Positions 5,064-13,114 of a stretch of DNA of 14,045 nucleotides are shown in pieces (position 1 is the stretch's first letter; every line of letters begins with the position of its first letter). A program made the position numbers and the translations under genes. The stretch comes from Sporomusa silvacetica DSM 10669. GTDB taxonomy: Bacteria > Bacillota > Negativicutes > Sporomusales > Sporomusaceae. Location: the NCBI RefSeq assembly GCF_002257705.1, contig NZ_LSLK01000085.1:1-14045 (forward strand), read 5' to 3'. The notes under the pieces were generated by a model. It was not told where the DNA came from, made no database searches, and worked only from the letters and a program-made list of their open reading frames with translations.

Positions 5064-6065
5064 TTATAAAGCTGCGTGGGTACGACGGAGAGCTTCCAAC
5101 AGTTCACCAGACTTCACCGGACCTGTACCGATTTTGCCAACAACAATTCCTGCAGCTATATTAGCGACCTTTACAGCCGTAGCAATATCGGTGTCGCCTG
5201 CCAGCATAACGCCAAGCGTGGCGACTACTGTGTCTCCCGCACCGGAGACATCAAAAACTTCCTGTGCTCGCGTAGGTATATTAATAATGCCCGAATGATT
5301 AACAAGGCTCATACCTTTCTCTGAACGTGTTACTAAAATGTTGTTTATGTTAAAACGTTGTCTGGCCTCTGCTGCATATTGGTATACTAGCTCATTTGTA
5401 TTATCAACATGACAAGCCAGTGCTTTACCCAATTCTTTTATGTTGGGGGTAATATAATCTGCCCCCTGGTATTTAACCCATTTCCGACCCTTTGGGTCAA
5501 TAATTGTTGGTATAGCTAGCTTATGACATGTATTGATGATGGTTTGACACACTTTGGGAGTGCAGACACCTTTGCCATAATCAGATATTATAACGATTTT
5601 TACGCCTTGTGCTAATGCGGCCAACACCCATTCTAATAAACGGTTTTCTTCATATTCAAGTAAGGGCGCTATCTCTTCAAAGTCCAACCGGACAACCTGC
5701 TGATGTCCGGCTACAATTCTGGTTTTGGTAATTGTCGGCCTATTACTCTTAATAATTCCTGTACACTTAATATTGTGTATGGTCATAAGCCGTTGGAGAT
5801 GGTGCCAATTGTCATCATCCCCAGTCGCTCCAGCTAGCAATACCTGGCATCCAAGTTGTATTAAATTATTTGCTACATTACCGGCTCCGCCCAGTGTTTT
5901 TAGTTCCTTTGCAACTTTAACTATGGGTACTGGCGCTTCAGGTGAAATGCGTTGCACGTCTCCAAAATAATAGATATCCAGCATAACATCACCCACGACC
6001 AATACCTTACAGTCAGATACCCCTGACAATAAGAATTGTTCAAGACGAGCTACATTGCTAGGCAT
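5064..6065 (-). CDS. hldA: D-glycero-beta-D-manno-heptose-7-phosphate kinase (kinase-only HldE/RfaE N-domain)
   Basis: 333 residues, a PfkB/ribokinase-fold sugar kinase. Visible motifs: GDVMLD (25-30), GGAGNVANN (59-67), TITKTRI, DYGKG, DPKG, TPNIKE, TRSEKGMSL, and the anion hole with catalytic base DVSGAGDT (272-279, Asp278). It phosphorylates D-glycero-D-manno-heptose-7-phosphate at O1 to the beta-1,7-bisphosphate in the cytoplasm. Bifunctional HldE proteins (about 475 residues) also carry an adenylyltransferase domain; this one stops after the kinase, so a separate HldC-type enzyme is needed and is not in the window. ATG 6065 has GAGG nine bases ahead and overlaps the gmhA stop by 8 bases, so the two are translationally coupled. 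It is last in a minus-strand operon; no clear terminator follows. Confidence 0.9.
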   Translation of the reverse strand: MPSNVARLEQFLLSGVSDCKVLVVGDVMLDIYYFGDVQRISPEAPVPIVKVAKELKTLGGAGNVANNLIQLGCQVLLAGATGDDDNWHHLQRLMTIHNIKCTGIIKSNRPTITKTRIVAGHQQVVRLDFEEIAPLLEYEENRLLEWVLAALAQGVKIVIISDYGKGVCTPKVCQTIINTCHKLAIPTIIDPKGRKWVKYQGADYITPNIKELGKALACHVDNTNELVYQYAAEARQRFNINNILVTRSEKGMSLVNHSGIINIPTRAQEVFDVSGAGDTVVATLGVMLAGDTDIATAVKVANIAAGIVVGKIGTGPVKSGELLEALRRTHAAL

Positions 6066-6618
6066 CTTTAAATACCTCGTTAACTAACTCGAAGACGATA
6101 TGACCAATCAGAATATGTACTTCTTGTACCCTAGCCGTTACGTCAGATGGAACCGAAATACATAAATCGCAAATTTCCCTTAACATACCACCACCTTGGC
6201 CGGAGAGCCCTATTGTCACGGCACCCATTTCATGTGCTAACTTAATTGCTTGGGTAACATTACCGCTGTTGCCTGAGGTAGACATACCAATTACTATGTC
6301 GCCTGGATTAACCAATGCCTCTATCTGACGCGTAAAAATAGCATCAAAACCATAATCATTACCGACTGCCGTTAAAACTGAGGTATCTGTTGTTAATGCT
6401 ATTGCGGGCAAACCCTTGTGAAAATGCAATCTCCCGACAAACTCTGCCGCGAGGTGTTGGCAATCGGCTGCACTGCCTCCATTTCCCATAAGGTACAAGC
6501 GATTTCCACGCTTAAGTCCGTCAACGCATAGTTCAGCAAAACGCTGTAAATCGGTCAAACACAGCTGCTGTATCTTATTCACAATAGAAAGATGCTCAGA
6601 AATAATCTCACTTATCAT
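6058..6618 (-). CDS. gmhA: Sedoheptulose-7-phosphate isomerase
   Basis: 186 residues, the usual GmhA length, with a single SIS domain. It turns sedoheptulose-7-phosphate into D-glycero-D-manno-heptose-7-phosphate, the first step of the ADP-heptose pathway, as a cytoplasmic tetramer. Motifs: phosphate loop MGNGGSAADCQHLAAEF (44-60, with the catalytic glutamate E59), LTTDTSVLTAVGND, the second loop MSTSGNSGN, and the C-terminal ARVQEVHILIGH that supplies the catalytic histidine and metal ligands. The start follows AGGAG at 12 bases, slightly long. Middle gene of the minus-strand operon, 27 bases after gmhB and overlapping hldA by 8. Confidence 0.95.
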   Translation of the reverse strand: MISEIISEHLSIVNKIQQLCLTDLQRFAELCVDGLKRGNRLYLMGNGGSAADCQHLAAEFVGRLHFHKGLPAIALTTDTSVLTAVGNDYGFDAIFTRQIEALVNPGDIVIGMSTSGNSGNVTQAIKLAHEMGAVTIGLSGQGGGMLREICDLCISVPSDVTARVQEVHILIGHIVFELVNEVFKDA

Positions 6619-6645
6619 CGTGTTGATTTGCTCCTATACAATACT

Positions 6646-7224
6646 TTATTGCTTAATAAGTCCAACTCTTGTTGAAAAGTTAAACAAATTTTCCTCGTTA
6701 AATAAATAGCCTTTTATACCAGCTGTGGCAGCTGCTTTTAAATCTGTGTCCATATCCCCTATTAAAAAAGACTTAGTTGGCTTGACCGGCCACTCCCGGA
6801 TAGCCTGTTGAATGAGTCCTGGCATTGGTTTACGGCACTGGCAGACCTCGCGATATTGTTCAAGTTTTGCATCAGGATAGTGGGGGCAGTAATAAAAGGC
6901 ATCAATATGAGCTGCCTGCTTGGCTAATTCTGCATTCATCCATTTATGAAGTTGCTGTACATCATTTTCTGTGTAATAGCCGCGTGCCACGCCACTTTGG
7001 TTGGTAACCACAAAAACCAGGTATTTGGCATTGTTAAAATACTTAATAGTTTTAATAGCGCCGTCGATCCATTGGAAATCTTCTGGAAGATAGACAAAAC
7101 CTAAATTTACGTTGAGTACACCATCGCGGTCAAAAAAAACAGCCGGGCGGCTAATTGTATCTAATGAACTAGCAGTGGTGTCGATGCGATGGAGCATTTT
7201 TGGTGCGGGTTGATGATCAACCAT
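6646..7224 (-). CDS. gmhB: D-glycero-beta-D-manno-heptose-1,7-bisphosphate 7-phosphatase
   Basis: 192 residues, HAD superfamily (HisB-N/GmhB type). It removes the 7-phosphate from heptose-1,7-bisphosphate to give heptose-1-phosphate. Motif I is FFDRDGVLN (nucleophile D32, acid D34), motif II VVTNQSGVARG, then the GmhB zinc loop CPHYPDA...CQCRKP with the C-x-H and C-x-C ligands, and motif IV GDMDTDL. The first 25 residues before the FFDRDG strand are longer than usual, and the ATG at 7224 has only a weak upstream AAGG; the internal Met10 has no better site, so the exact start is uncertain. First gene of the minus-strand heptose operon; a leader hairpin (7258-7290) lies upstream. Confidence 0.9.
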   Translation of the reverse strand: MVDHQPAPKMLHRIDTTASSLDTISRPAVFFDRDGVLNVNLGFVYLPEDFQWIDGAIKTIKYFNNAKYLVFVVTNQSGVARGYYTENDVQQLHKWMNAELAKQAAHIDAFYYCPHYPDAKLEQYREVCQCRKPMPGLIQQAIREWPVKPTKSFLIGDMDTDLKAAATAGIKGYLFNEENLFNFSTRVGLIKQ

Positions 7225-7257
7225 ACGGGGAGGTTCACCTTCTCGTTAGTTTTATAA

Positions 7258-7290
7258 AAGGAATATAATCAACAGTAGATTGTATTCCTT
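7258..7290 (-). promoter_or_regulatory. Leader hairpin upstream of gmhB, attenuator-like
   Basis: 13-bp stem (7258-7270 / 7278-7290, one wobble or mismatch) with loop AACAGTA. On the minus strand it is followed by TTTTATAAAAC and then, about 30 bases on, the gmhB start. It looks like a weak terminator in the 5' leader of the heptose operon, or an mRNA-stabilising element. No ligand-binding fold is recognised. Confidence 0.45.
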
Positions 7291-7576
7291 CAGTATCCAT
7301 ATAGTCAGGTCTGGCAAAGCAAGCTACTCAAATCCATTATTCGGACAAAAAACCATATTCTTTGTTTCTATCTGTATTTTATATATTAATTGTTATATTT
7401 ATATTATTTGAAGGGTGTTTGGTAGTTTTTATACTAATATCCGGCATTTTTATTTCAATATGAAAAAAATTAAAGTAGCAGAGGGTACTCTATATAGATG
7501 AGACAGTTATTTCTTTTTTTTTTGTTAAGTTTCTCATAGTTGGAATTTTATAGGGAAAAAATTACCTATTTACGTG

Positions 7577-7582
7577 TATAAT
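7577..7582 (+). promoter_or_regulatory. Candidate -10 box of the TPR-glycosyltransferase series
   Basis: TATAAT preceded by GTG, giving a start near 7589; no good -35 is seen 17 bp upstream. It overlaps the ATG at 7581, which argues that translation begins downstream at GTG 7623. Confidence 0.4.
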
Positions 7583-7622
7583 GAAATTTGTATACGTAAA
7601 TTACTTTAGGATAGGGGAAGCG

Positions 7623-9083
7623 GTGGAAAAGAATATAACGTCAAAAATGTATCTGGATCTTGGAATAAGGCTGACGCTTAGGGGAGATTTAGAAAATGCA
7701 GTTACGGCTTTTGGCACAGCTATAAAATTAAATCCCAAATATGCGCCGGCTTATAATAATTTAGGTTTGGTTTTAAAAAAAACTAAGCGCCTCCATGAAG
7801 CGGAGGCTTGCTTTTGTCGAGCTATTGAACTGAAACCAAATGATACGCATGCTTATAATAACTTAGGCTTGGTTTTAATGGATTTGGGTGATTTACAGAA
7901 AGCGGAGGAATGTTTTCGCAGAGCTATCAAACTCGATCCTAATCAGTCTGCCATCTACAGTAACTTAGGAACTGTTTTAGAGGAAATTAATCAATTTGCT
8001 GAAGCAGAGATAGCCTATCGTCGAGCGGTCGAACTGAATCCAAATTATCCAGAAGCTCATTATAATTTGGGAACATTTTTGAGAGTGAATAAGCAGCTTG
8101 ACGAAGCAGAAAGTTGCCTTCGGCGGGCTGTCGAGTTACGTTCTGATTATTGGGAAGCCGATTTATCTCTGGCAAATTTATATTTATTACAGGGAATTTT
8201 CAGTGTTGGCTGGGGGAAGTTTGAAAGGTTGAGGCAAAAGAGGTATGAAGATACATACTTTAAAATTCCCAGCTGGCACGGGGAAAATTTAACCGGACGC
8301 AGTATTTTGCTATATTGGGAATACGGATTTGGAGATACTATACAATTTGTTAGATATGCACAAGCGGTAGAAAAGTTAGCAGCCAAAACAGATTTATGGA
8401 TTCAGAAGCCCCTGGGGCGCTTGATAACGGCCGCATATCCTAATTTGACAATATATACAGGCAAATGCCCCCAGCAAGAACAATACGATTATGTCTGCTC
8501 CTTGCTTAGCCTGCCAGTGATATTTAATACCTGCAACGAAACTATTCCGCAAGCTGTTCCCTATAGACCAGCTAGCCAAACAGCTTCATTAACCTGGCAT
8601 AATGCCCTCGGAGAAATAGACAAGGGTAACGCATACAGGGTTGGAGTGGTTTGGGCTGGGCACCCCAAACATCTTAACAACTCAAGACGGTCCATTCCCT
8701 TTACTATATTTAATAATTTGTTTAGTGTTTCAAAGGTTAGCTGGGTTAGCCTGCAGGTTGGACATAGAGCGGAAGATTTAATTGGAACGTCATACAATGT
8801 AATCGATTTTTCAAGAGAACTTGTTGACTTTATGGAGACTGCAGGCTTGATAGAAACGCTTGATTTAGTGATAACTGTTGATACATCTGTGGCGCATATG
8901 GCAGGGACTATGGGGAAAAAGACATGGGTACTTTTGCCGTTTGACCCTGATTGGCGCTGGCAATTGGAGCGGGAGGATAGTCCTTGGTATCCGTCAATGA
9001 GGCTTTTCCGGCAACGTAAGTCTGGTGATTGGCAAGAAGTTATAGAAAGAGTTAAGCTAGCTTTACTGGACGAACTGGTATAA
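7623..9083 (+). CDS. TPR-glycosyltransferase 1 (TPR array + GT9-like GT-B domain)
   Basis: 486 residues from GTG 7623, which has GGGG five bases ahead; the open frame extends in-frame to ATG 7581, but that ATG lies inside a TATAAT box and has no binding site. The N-terminal ~200 residues are five to six 34-residue TPRs with the consensus AYNNLGLVL...A...F..AIELKPN. The C-terminal ~260 residues are a GT-B domain: E-x-GFGDTIQFVRY (about residue 250, counted from 7581), VGVVWAGHPKH...RSIPF, DLVITVDTSVAHMAG (Asp434), and LLPFDPDWRWQLEREDSPWYP. The VDT-x-x-AH motif resembles GT9 heptosyltransferases; TPR fusion resembles protein O-glycosyltransferases. Likely cytoplasmic sugar transfer onto protein, with TPRs holding the acceptor. 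Donor inferred, not shown: the divergent heptose operon suggests an NDP-heptose. Confidence 0.8.
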   Translation: MEKNITSKMYLDLGIRLTLRGDLENAVTAFGTAIKLNPKYAPAYNNLGLVLKKTKRLHEAEACFCRAIELKPNDTHAYNNLGLVLMDLGDLQKAEECFRRAIKLDPNQSAIYSNLGTVLEEINQFAEAEIAYRRAVELNPNYPEAHYNLGTFLRVNKQLDEAESCLRRAVELRSDYWEADLSLANLYLLQGIFSVGWGKFERLRQKRYEDTYFKIPSWHGENLTGRSILLYWEYGFGDTIQFVRYAQAVEKLAAKTDLWIQKPLGRLITAAYPNLTIYTGKCPQQEQYDYVCSLLSLPVIFNTCNETIPQAVPYRPASQTASLTWHNALGEIDKGNAYRVGVVWAGHPKHLNNSRRSIPFTIFNNLFSVSKVSWVSLQVGHRAEDLIGTSYNVIDFSRELVDFMETAGLIETLDLVITVDTSVAHMAGTMGKKTWVLLPFDPDWRWQLEREDSPWYPSMRLFRQRKSGDWQEVIERVKLALLDELV

Positions 9084-9230
9084 GTTCATGTCCCGGTGAC
9101 TTTTTGCTCTATAATGGAATAAAAATGGGGTGGGATTTTTATCGAATGCCTAATTGCGCTTATTTCACTATAGAGAGGAGAAAACGACGACGTTACTGGA
9201 TAAAAAAATAAACCAGCAGTTAAAGAAGAT
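9084..9230 (+). other. Spacer between TPR-glycosyltransferases 1 and 2, possible internal promoter
   Basis: Contains TATAAT at 9110-9115 with only a poor -35, an A/T stem with a GGGGTGGG loop around 9118-9141, and GAGAGGAG near 9174-9181 that is a good ribosome binding site but is followed by ACG rather than a normal start. That ACG frame ends after about 15 codons. Confidence 0.4.
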
Positions 9231-10745
9231 TTGAAACAAGTAACAATCCTTCGTCAGGCAATCGAACAGAATCCCCATTCTTCAGAAGCTTATTATAATC
9301 TAGGCAGTGCTATGAGTGATGAGGGGCTATGGTCTGAAGCGGCGGATATGTTTCGGCAAGCTATTAAATTGAATCCTCATAATCCCAAGTTCTATAATAA
9401 ATTGGGTATTGTTCTGGAGAATGCCAATATGCTTAGTCAAGCAGCAGAACTCTTTGGCTGGGCTATCAAGTTGAGGCCTGATTACATTGAGGCCTTAAAC
9501 AACATTAGTACGGTATTAATTCGAACTAACAGATTCAAGGAAGCAGAGGAATATTTGCGTTGTGCGTTAGAGATAAATCCCCGTTATGCGAAAGCATATA
9601 ATAATTTGGGGATGGTTTTAGAAAATATGAATCGCCGGGTTGAAGCATTAGGGTGCTTTCGGCAAGCTATAGCGTTAGAGCCCAACAATTCTGTATTTTA
9701 TACTAATGTCGGCAAGATGTTAAAAGAATTTCGTCAACTGAATGAGGCAGAAGTCTGTATTCAACAGGCCCTCGCTCTTCGACCGGATTCTGTAAACGCT
9801 AATTTAGCGTTGGCGACTTTATATCTTCTCCAGGAACAGTACGAAAAGGGATGGGAAAAGTATGATGATTGGCGGTTGGTAAGGGATGGTAACAGGCATC
9901 TGCCAATTCCCCAATGGCAGGGTGAGGATTTGACCGGTCGCCGAATTTTGTTGTTTGCAGACCAAGGTTTCGGTGATACTATTCATTTTATTAGGTATGC
10001 GTTAATGGTTGCTAAGCTTGCAAGTGAAACGAACTTATTAATCCCAAAGCCATTGAGACGATTATTGGTTTTTTCGCTAACCAACTGTAAGATTTGTAAT
10101 AGTGACAGAATTGATGCCAGAGATTATGACTTTATAAGTCCCTTGCTTAGTCTTCCCCACCGCTTTAATACTTCCAGAGAAACCATTCCTCAGGCAACTC
10201 CCTATTTACATCCAAGCCGGGCAATTGTGGAGACTTGGAGTAAAACCCTTGATAAAATAGACAGTGGCAAGAAATACCGGATTGGTGTCGTCTGGGCCGG
10301 AAACCCTGCTCATGTCAATGACAGGAATCGTTCTATCCCCTTCGATGTTTTTAGTAGTCTTTTCGATATTTCTAAGGTAAGCTGGATTAGTTTACAGAAG
10401 GGTAAGAGGGTAACCGACTTAGCAACAACATCTAATAAAGTAATAGATATTTCTGGCGCTCTGGTAGATTTTGCAGAAACAGCGGGAGTGATAGCTAACC
10501 TGGACTTAGTGATAACCGTGGATTCCGCTGTAGCGCATTTAGCAGGGTCTATGGGGCAAAAAACATGGTTGCTATTGCCGTATAATCCTGATTGGCGCTG
10601 GCAACTTGATAGAGAAGACAGTCCTTGGTATCCAACATTGCGCTTGTTCCGACAGCATGAGATAGATACCTGGGCAGAAGTTCTGGCAAAAGTGAGAAAA
10701 TCTGTAGAGGAATTGTTGGGAGAGCTTTTAGGGGATCATTCATGA
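9231..10745 (+). CDS. TPR-glycosyltransferase 2 (paralogue)
   Basis: 504 residues from TTG 9231. The start is doubtful: TTG has no good binding site, and the strong GAGAGGAG about 50 bases upstream serves a frame beginning ACG. The protein starts mid-TPR (LKQVTILRQAIEQNPHS), so its first few residues may have been lost through a mutated start or frameshift. About six TPR units follow to near residue 205. The GT-B domain has DQGFGDTIHFIRY (246-250), IGVVWAGNPAHVNDRNRSIPF, ETAGVIANLDLVITVDSAVAHLAG (Asp431) and LLPYNPDWRWQLDREDSPWYP. Same architecture as its neighbours but clearly diverged, so not a recent duplication. It lies 26 bases before gene 3 and is presumably co-transcribed with it. Expected acceptor a protein, donor unknown. 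Confidence 0.75.
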   Translation: MKQVTILRQAIEQNPHSSEAYYNLGSAMSDEGLWSEAADMFRQAIKLNPHNPKFYNKLGIVLENANMLSQAAELFGWAIKLRPDYIEALNNISTVLIRTNRFKEAEEYLRCALEINPRYAKAYNNLGMVLENMNRRVEALGCFRQAIALEPNNSVFYTNVGKMLKEFRQLNEAEVCIQQALALRPDSVNANLALATLYLLQEQYEKGWEKYDDWRLVRDGNRHLPIPQWQGEDLTGRRILLFADQGFGDTIHFIRYALMVAKLASETNLLIPKPLRRLLVFSLTNCKICNSDRIDARDYDFISPLLSLPHRFNTSRETIPQATPYLHPSRAIVETWSKTLDKIDSGKKYRIGVVWAGNPAHVNDRNRSIPFDVFSSLFDISKVSWISLQKGKRVTDLATTSNKVIDISGALVDFAETAGVIANLDLVITVDSAVAHLAGSMGQKTWLLLPYNPDWRWQLDREDSPWYPTLRLFRQHEIDTWAEVLAKVRKSVEELLGELLGDHS

Positions 10746-10771
10746 AACAAGCTGATTAGCAAGGAGATAAC

Positions 10772-12742
10772 ATGGATACAAAAATTGTAAGGCTAAATAA
10801 CAGAAACGAAGCAGCAAATGATGAAGGCCTACAAGAAGAATACCACCTCCGGCAGGAAAACGCTGATTGTCCAGAGGCTTTTTATAATCTGGGTTTACTA
10901 TACAGAAACGCCGGTCGTTTTGGTGAAGCCGAAAGCTGTTTCTGCCGGGCAATTGAGCTAAAGCCCGATTATCCCGAAGCCTTATACCAACTAGGATTAC
11001 TCTTCGAGGATACCAATCGCTTGGATGAGGCAGCGGCTTTCTTTTATCAGGCGATCAAGATGAAGCCATCTTGGGCGGATAGCTATTTGAGCCTAGGTTT
11101 GGTATTGAAAAAAAAGAATCGCTTAAAAGGTGCAGAGGCTTGTCTGCTACAGGCTATTGAGCTTAAACCGGATTTTCCGGAGGCCTATAATAGTTTAGCT
11201 CTTATTTTGTGTGATATGAGTTACCTTGACAGAGCGCAGGCTTGTCTCTGCCGGGCGATTGAATTAAGGCCCGATTACTCGGAAGCCTACAATAATTTAG
11301 GGGTTGTACAGACTCGACGCAAATTAACAAACAAAGCGGCAAATTCTTTTCGGCGCGCGGCTGAATTAGACAAGGATAATCCTTACATATTTAATAATCT
11401 GGGTGTAGCTTTATATGATCTGAATCGCCAAGATGAAGCACAGACTTATTTTTGCCAGGCGATTGAACTAAAACCCGATTATTCAGAAGCTTACTATAAC
11501 TTGGGTCGGGTATTGAAGAAAATGAACGATTTGGATGGAGCAGTCAAGTATTTTCGACAAGCTATTGATCTGAAGCCGGACTACCTGTTGCCTTATAATA
11601 GTTTGGCGGTCGTATTAATTATTACTAATCGATTGGAAGAAGCGGAGAAGTGCCTTCGTCAAGCTATTAAGCTTAAACCTGATTACGCCGATGCCCATCG
11701 CAAGCTTGGCAGGGCGTTGAAGATGATGCATCGCGTGGATGAAGCAGAGGCGGCTTACCTACGTGCTATCGAAGTCAGTACTCCTGAACAGGTGGAGGAC
11801 TGCCAGTTTGGTCTTGGCATTTTATATCTTCTCCGAGGCCAGTATACCAAGGGGTGGGAAAGATATGATCTGCGCCGAAAACTTTACAAATATTCGGAGC
11901 CGGACATTTGTTACTGGCAGGGAGAGAATTTAACAGGACGTAAAATACTGTTGTTTAATGAGCAAGGTCTCGGGGATACAATTCAATTTGTCAGATACGT
12001 TCAACAGGTAGCAATGTTGGCTTCCGAAACCGTTGTCAGGGTGCAAGAGCCTTTGAAAAGGTTACTGACCGACTCGCTGCATTTTAGTAAAGTTTATTCT
12101 GGTGCCAACATGCCGTCAGAGCACTATGATTTTGCTTGTTCTCTACATAGTCTGCCATTTGCCTTTCAGACCTCAGAAAAAACAATTCCAAAAAAGATTC
12201 CGTACCTATGGGCAAGTCCAAAAATCGTGAAAAAATGGCGTAGCGTTTTGAATCAGGCGGACGGAGGCCAGCTTTATAGAGTTGGTATTGTTTGGGCCGG
12301 GAATCCCAAGCATCACAATGATCATAATCGCTCCATTCCTTTCGAGTTGTTCAGCGAATTGCTTGTTACAGATCAGGTAAGCTGGGTAAGTTTACAGGTA
12401 GGGGATCGGGCAAAAGATTTACTTAAGACAGACTATAAAGTTATAGACTTTTCTCAAAATCTTACTGACTTTTACGAAACAGCAGGGGTAGTAGAGAACC
12501 TTGATCTAGTAATAACAGTGGATTCAGCAGCGGCGCATCTGTCAGGGGCCATGGGCAAGAAAACGTGGATACTCCTGCCGTTCGCTCCTGACTGGCGATG
12601 GCAATTGGATCGCGAAGATAGCCCCTGGTATGGGACAGCGCGCCTTTTTCGTCAGAGGCGGATTAACGACTGGCAGGAAGTATTGCTACGAGTTAAGGAC
12701 GCTTTAGGAAAAATCGTAAAATATAAAAATAGAGAAAGCTAA
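10772..12742 (+). CDS. TPR-glycosyltransferase 3 (paralogue with extended TPR array)
   Basis: 656 residues; ATG 10772 with AAGGAG five bases upstream. The N-terminal ~340 residues hold nine to ten 34-residue TPRs, most closing with AIELKPDY, against about six in genes 1 and 2, so this protein should form a longer superhelix. The GT-B domain carries NEQGLGDTIQFVRY (about 396-409), VGIVWAGNPKH...NRSIPF, LDLVITVDSAAAHLSG (Asp584), LLPFAPDWRWQLDREDSPWYG and RLFRQ, in the same order as in the paralogues. All recognisable GT motifs are intact. No signal peptide or membrane segment, hence cytoplasmic. Last of three tandem paralogues diverging from the heptose operon. Could equally serve a non-heptose donor; the acceptor (flagellin, S-layer or other) is not in the window. 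Confidence 0.8.
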   Translation: MDTKIVRLNNRNEAANDEGLQEEYHLRQENADCPEAFYNLGLLYRNAGRFGEAESCFCRAIELKPDYPEALYQLGLLFEDTNRLDEAAAFFYQAIKMKPSWADSYLSLGLVLKKKNRLKGAEACLLQAIELKPDFPEAYNSLALILCDMSYLDRAQACLCRAIELRPDYSEAYNNLGVVQTRRKLTNKAANSFRRAAELDKDNPYIFNNLGVALYDLNRQDEAQTYFCQAIELKPDYSEAYYNLGRVLKKMNDLDGAVKYFRQAIDLKPDYLLPYNSLAVVLIITNRLEEAEKCLRQAIKLKPDYADAHRKLGRALKMMHRVDEAEAAYLRAIEVSTPEQVEDCQFGLGILYLLRGQYTKGWERYDLRRKLYKYSEPDICYWQGENLTGRKILLFNEQGLGDTIQFVRYVQQVAMLASETVVRVQEPLKRLLTDSLHFSKVYSGANMPSEHYDFACSLHSLPFAFQTSEKTIPKKIPYLWASPKIVKKWRSVLNQADGGQLYRVGIVWAGNPKHHNDHNRSIPFELFSELLVTDQVSWVSLQVGDRAKDLLKTDYKVIDFSQNLTDFYETAGVVENLDLVITVDSAAAHLSGAMGKKTWILLPFAPDWRWQLDREDSPWYGTARLFRQRRINDWQEVLLRVKDALGKIVKYKNRES

Positions 12743-12781
12743 CCGAGAGAGTCAAAGTGATGATAATGCTGTCTTGAGCAA

Positions 12782-12994
12782 ATGAGTATTGTCCGTTTTT
12801 GCGACCCAATAACAGACCTCACAGAAGACATGGCTGCAGAGCAAAAAGCCCGTACAACGTATGAGCATCCGATTGCTTGTACTGAGGACCCTTGTGTCAA
12901 GGATACCCTGCGCTTCTTGTGGGAGCGGGAAGTCGTTCACATCCGGCGGTTTGGCGAGACGCTGAATGATGTGCAAGGCTATGTGCCACAATAA
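12782..12994 (+). pseudogene. C-terminal fragment of a CotJC/manganese-catalase-like spore coat protein
   Basis: 70 codons reading DPITDLTEDMAAEQKART, then DPCVKDTLRFLWEREVVH and RRFGETLNDVQGY. This matches the last part of CotJC-type spore coat proteins (manganese-catalase fold), including the EDMAAEQKAR helix with a metal-binding glutamate and the REREVVH-x-x-RFGE helix. Intact relatives have roughly 190-220 residues, so about two thirds is missing. No ribosome binding site precedes the ATG, and no in-frame upstream coding is seen. It starts 40 bases after the third glycosyltransferase. A dead remnant is most likely; it supports a spore-forming ancestry. Confidence 0.75.
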
Positions 12995-13114
12995 ATTTAA
13001 GTATAATTTGTGCTGTTAATTCTCTTTGCATCTTACGGGGCGCCTTTCTTATCCAGATGGAAAGTATAACTTTCCATGGATTGAACGACTAAGGCTTCTG
13101 CCGGCGTCCTAAGG
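12995..13114. other. Non-coding stretch with a 9-bp hairpin
   Basis: Contains a perfect inverted repeat ATGGAAAGT (13057-13065) / ACTTTCCAT (13069-13077) with a three-base centre. No gene recognised. The region leads into the terminator at 13115, so it could be the 3' part of a short RNA, but no promoter was found. Confidence 0.35.

Larger units (their letters stand above)
7225..7622. other. Divergent intergenic region between the heptose operon and the TPR-glycosyltransferases
   Basis: About 360-400 AT-rich bases that must hold both divergent promoters. Contents seen: the leader hairpin at 7258-7290, a 12-base T run near 7511-7523, and TATAAT at 7577-7582. I find no ORF with a ribosome binding site and no LexA or riboswitch motif here. 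Confidence 0.5.

Noticed and set aside
5076..7007. Plus-strand frames inside hldA, gmhA and gmhB
   Set aside because: Shadows of well-supported minus-strand genes; no ribosome binding sites or domains.
10850..11800. Regular ~102-bp DNA repeats considered as a CRISPR or satellite array
   Set aside because: The repeats are in frame and encode 34-residue TPR units; there are no spacers.
12752..12991. 79-codon minus-strand frame
   Set aside because: Antisense of the CotJC fragment, whose plus-strand reading matches a known family.
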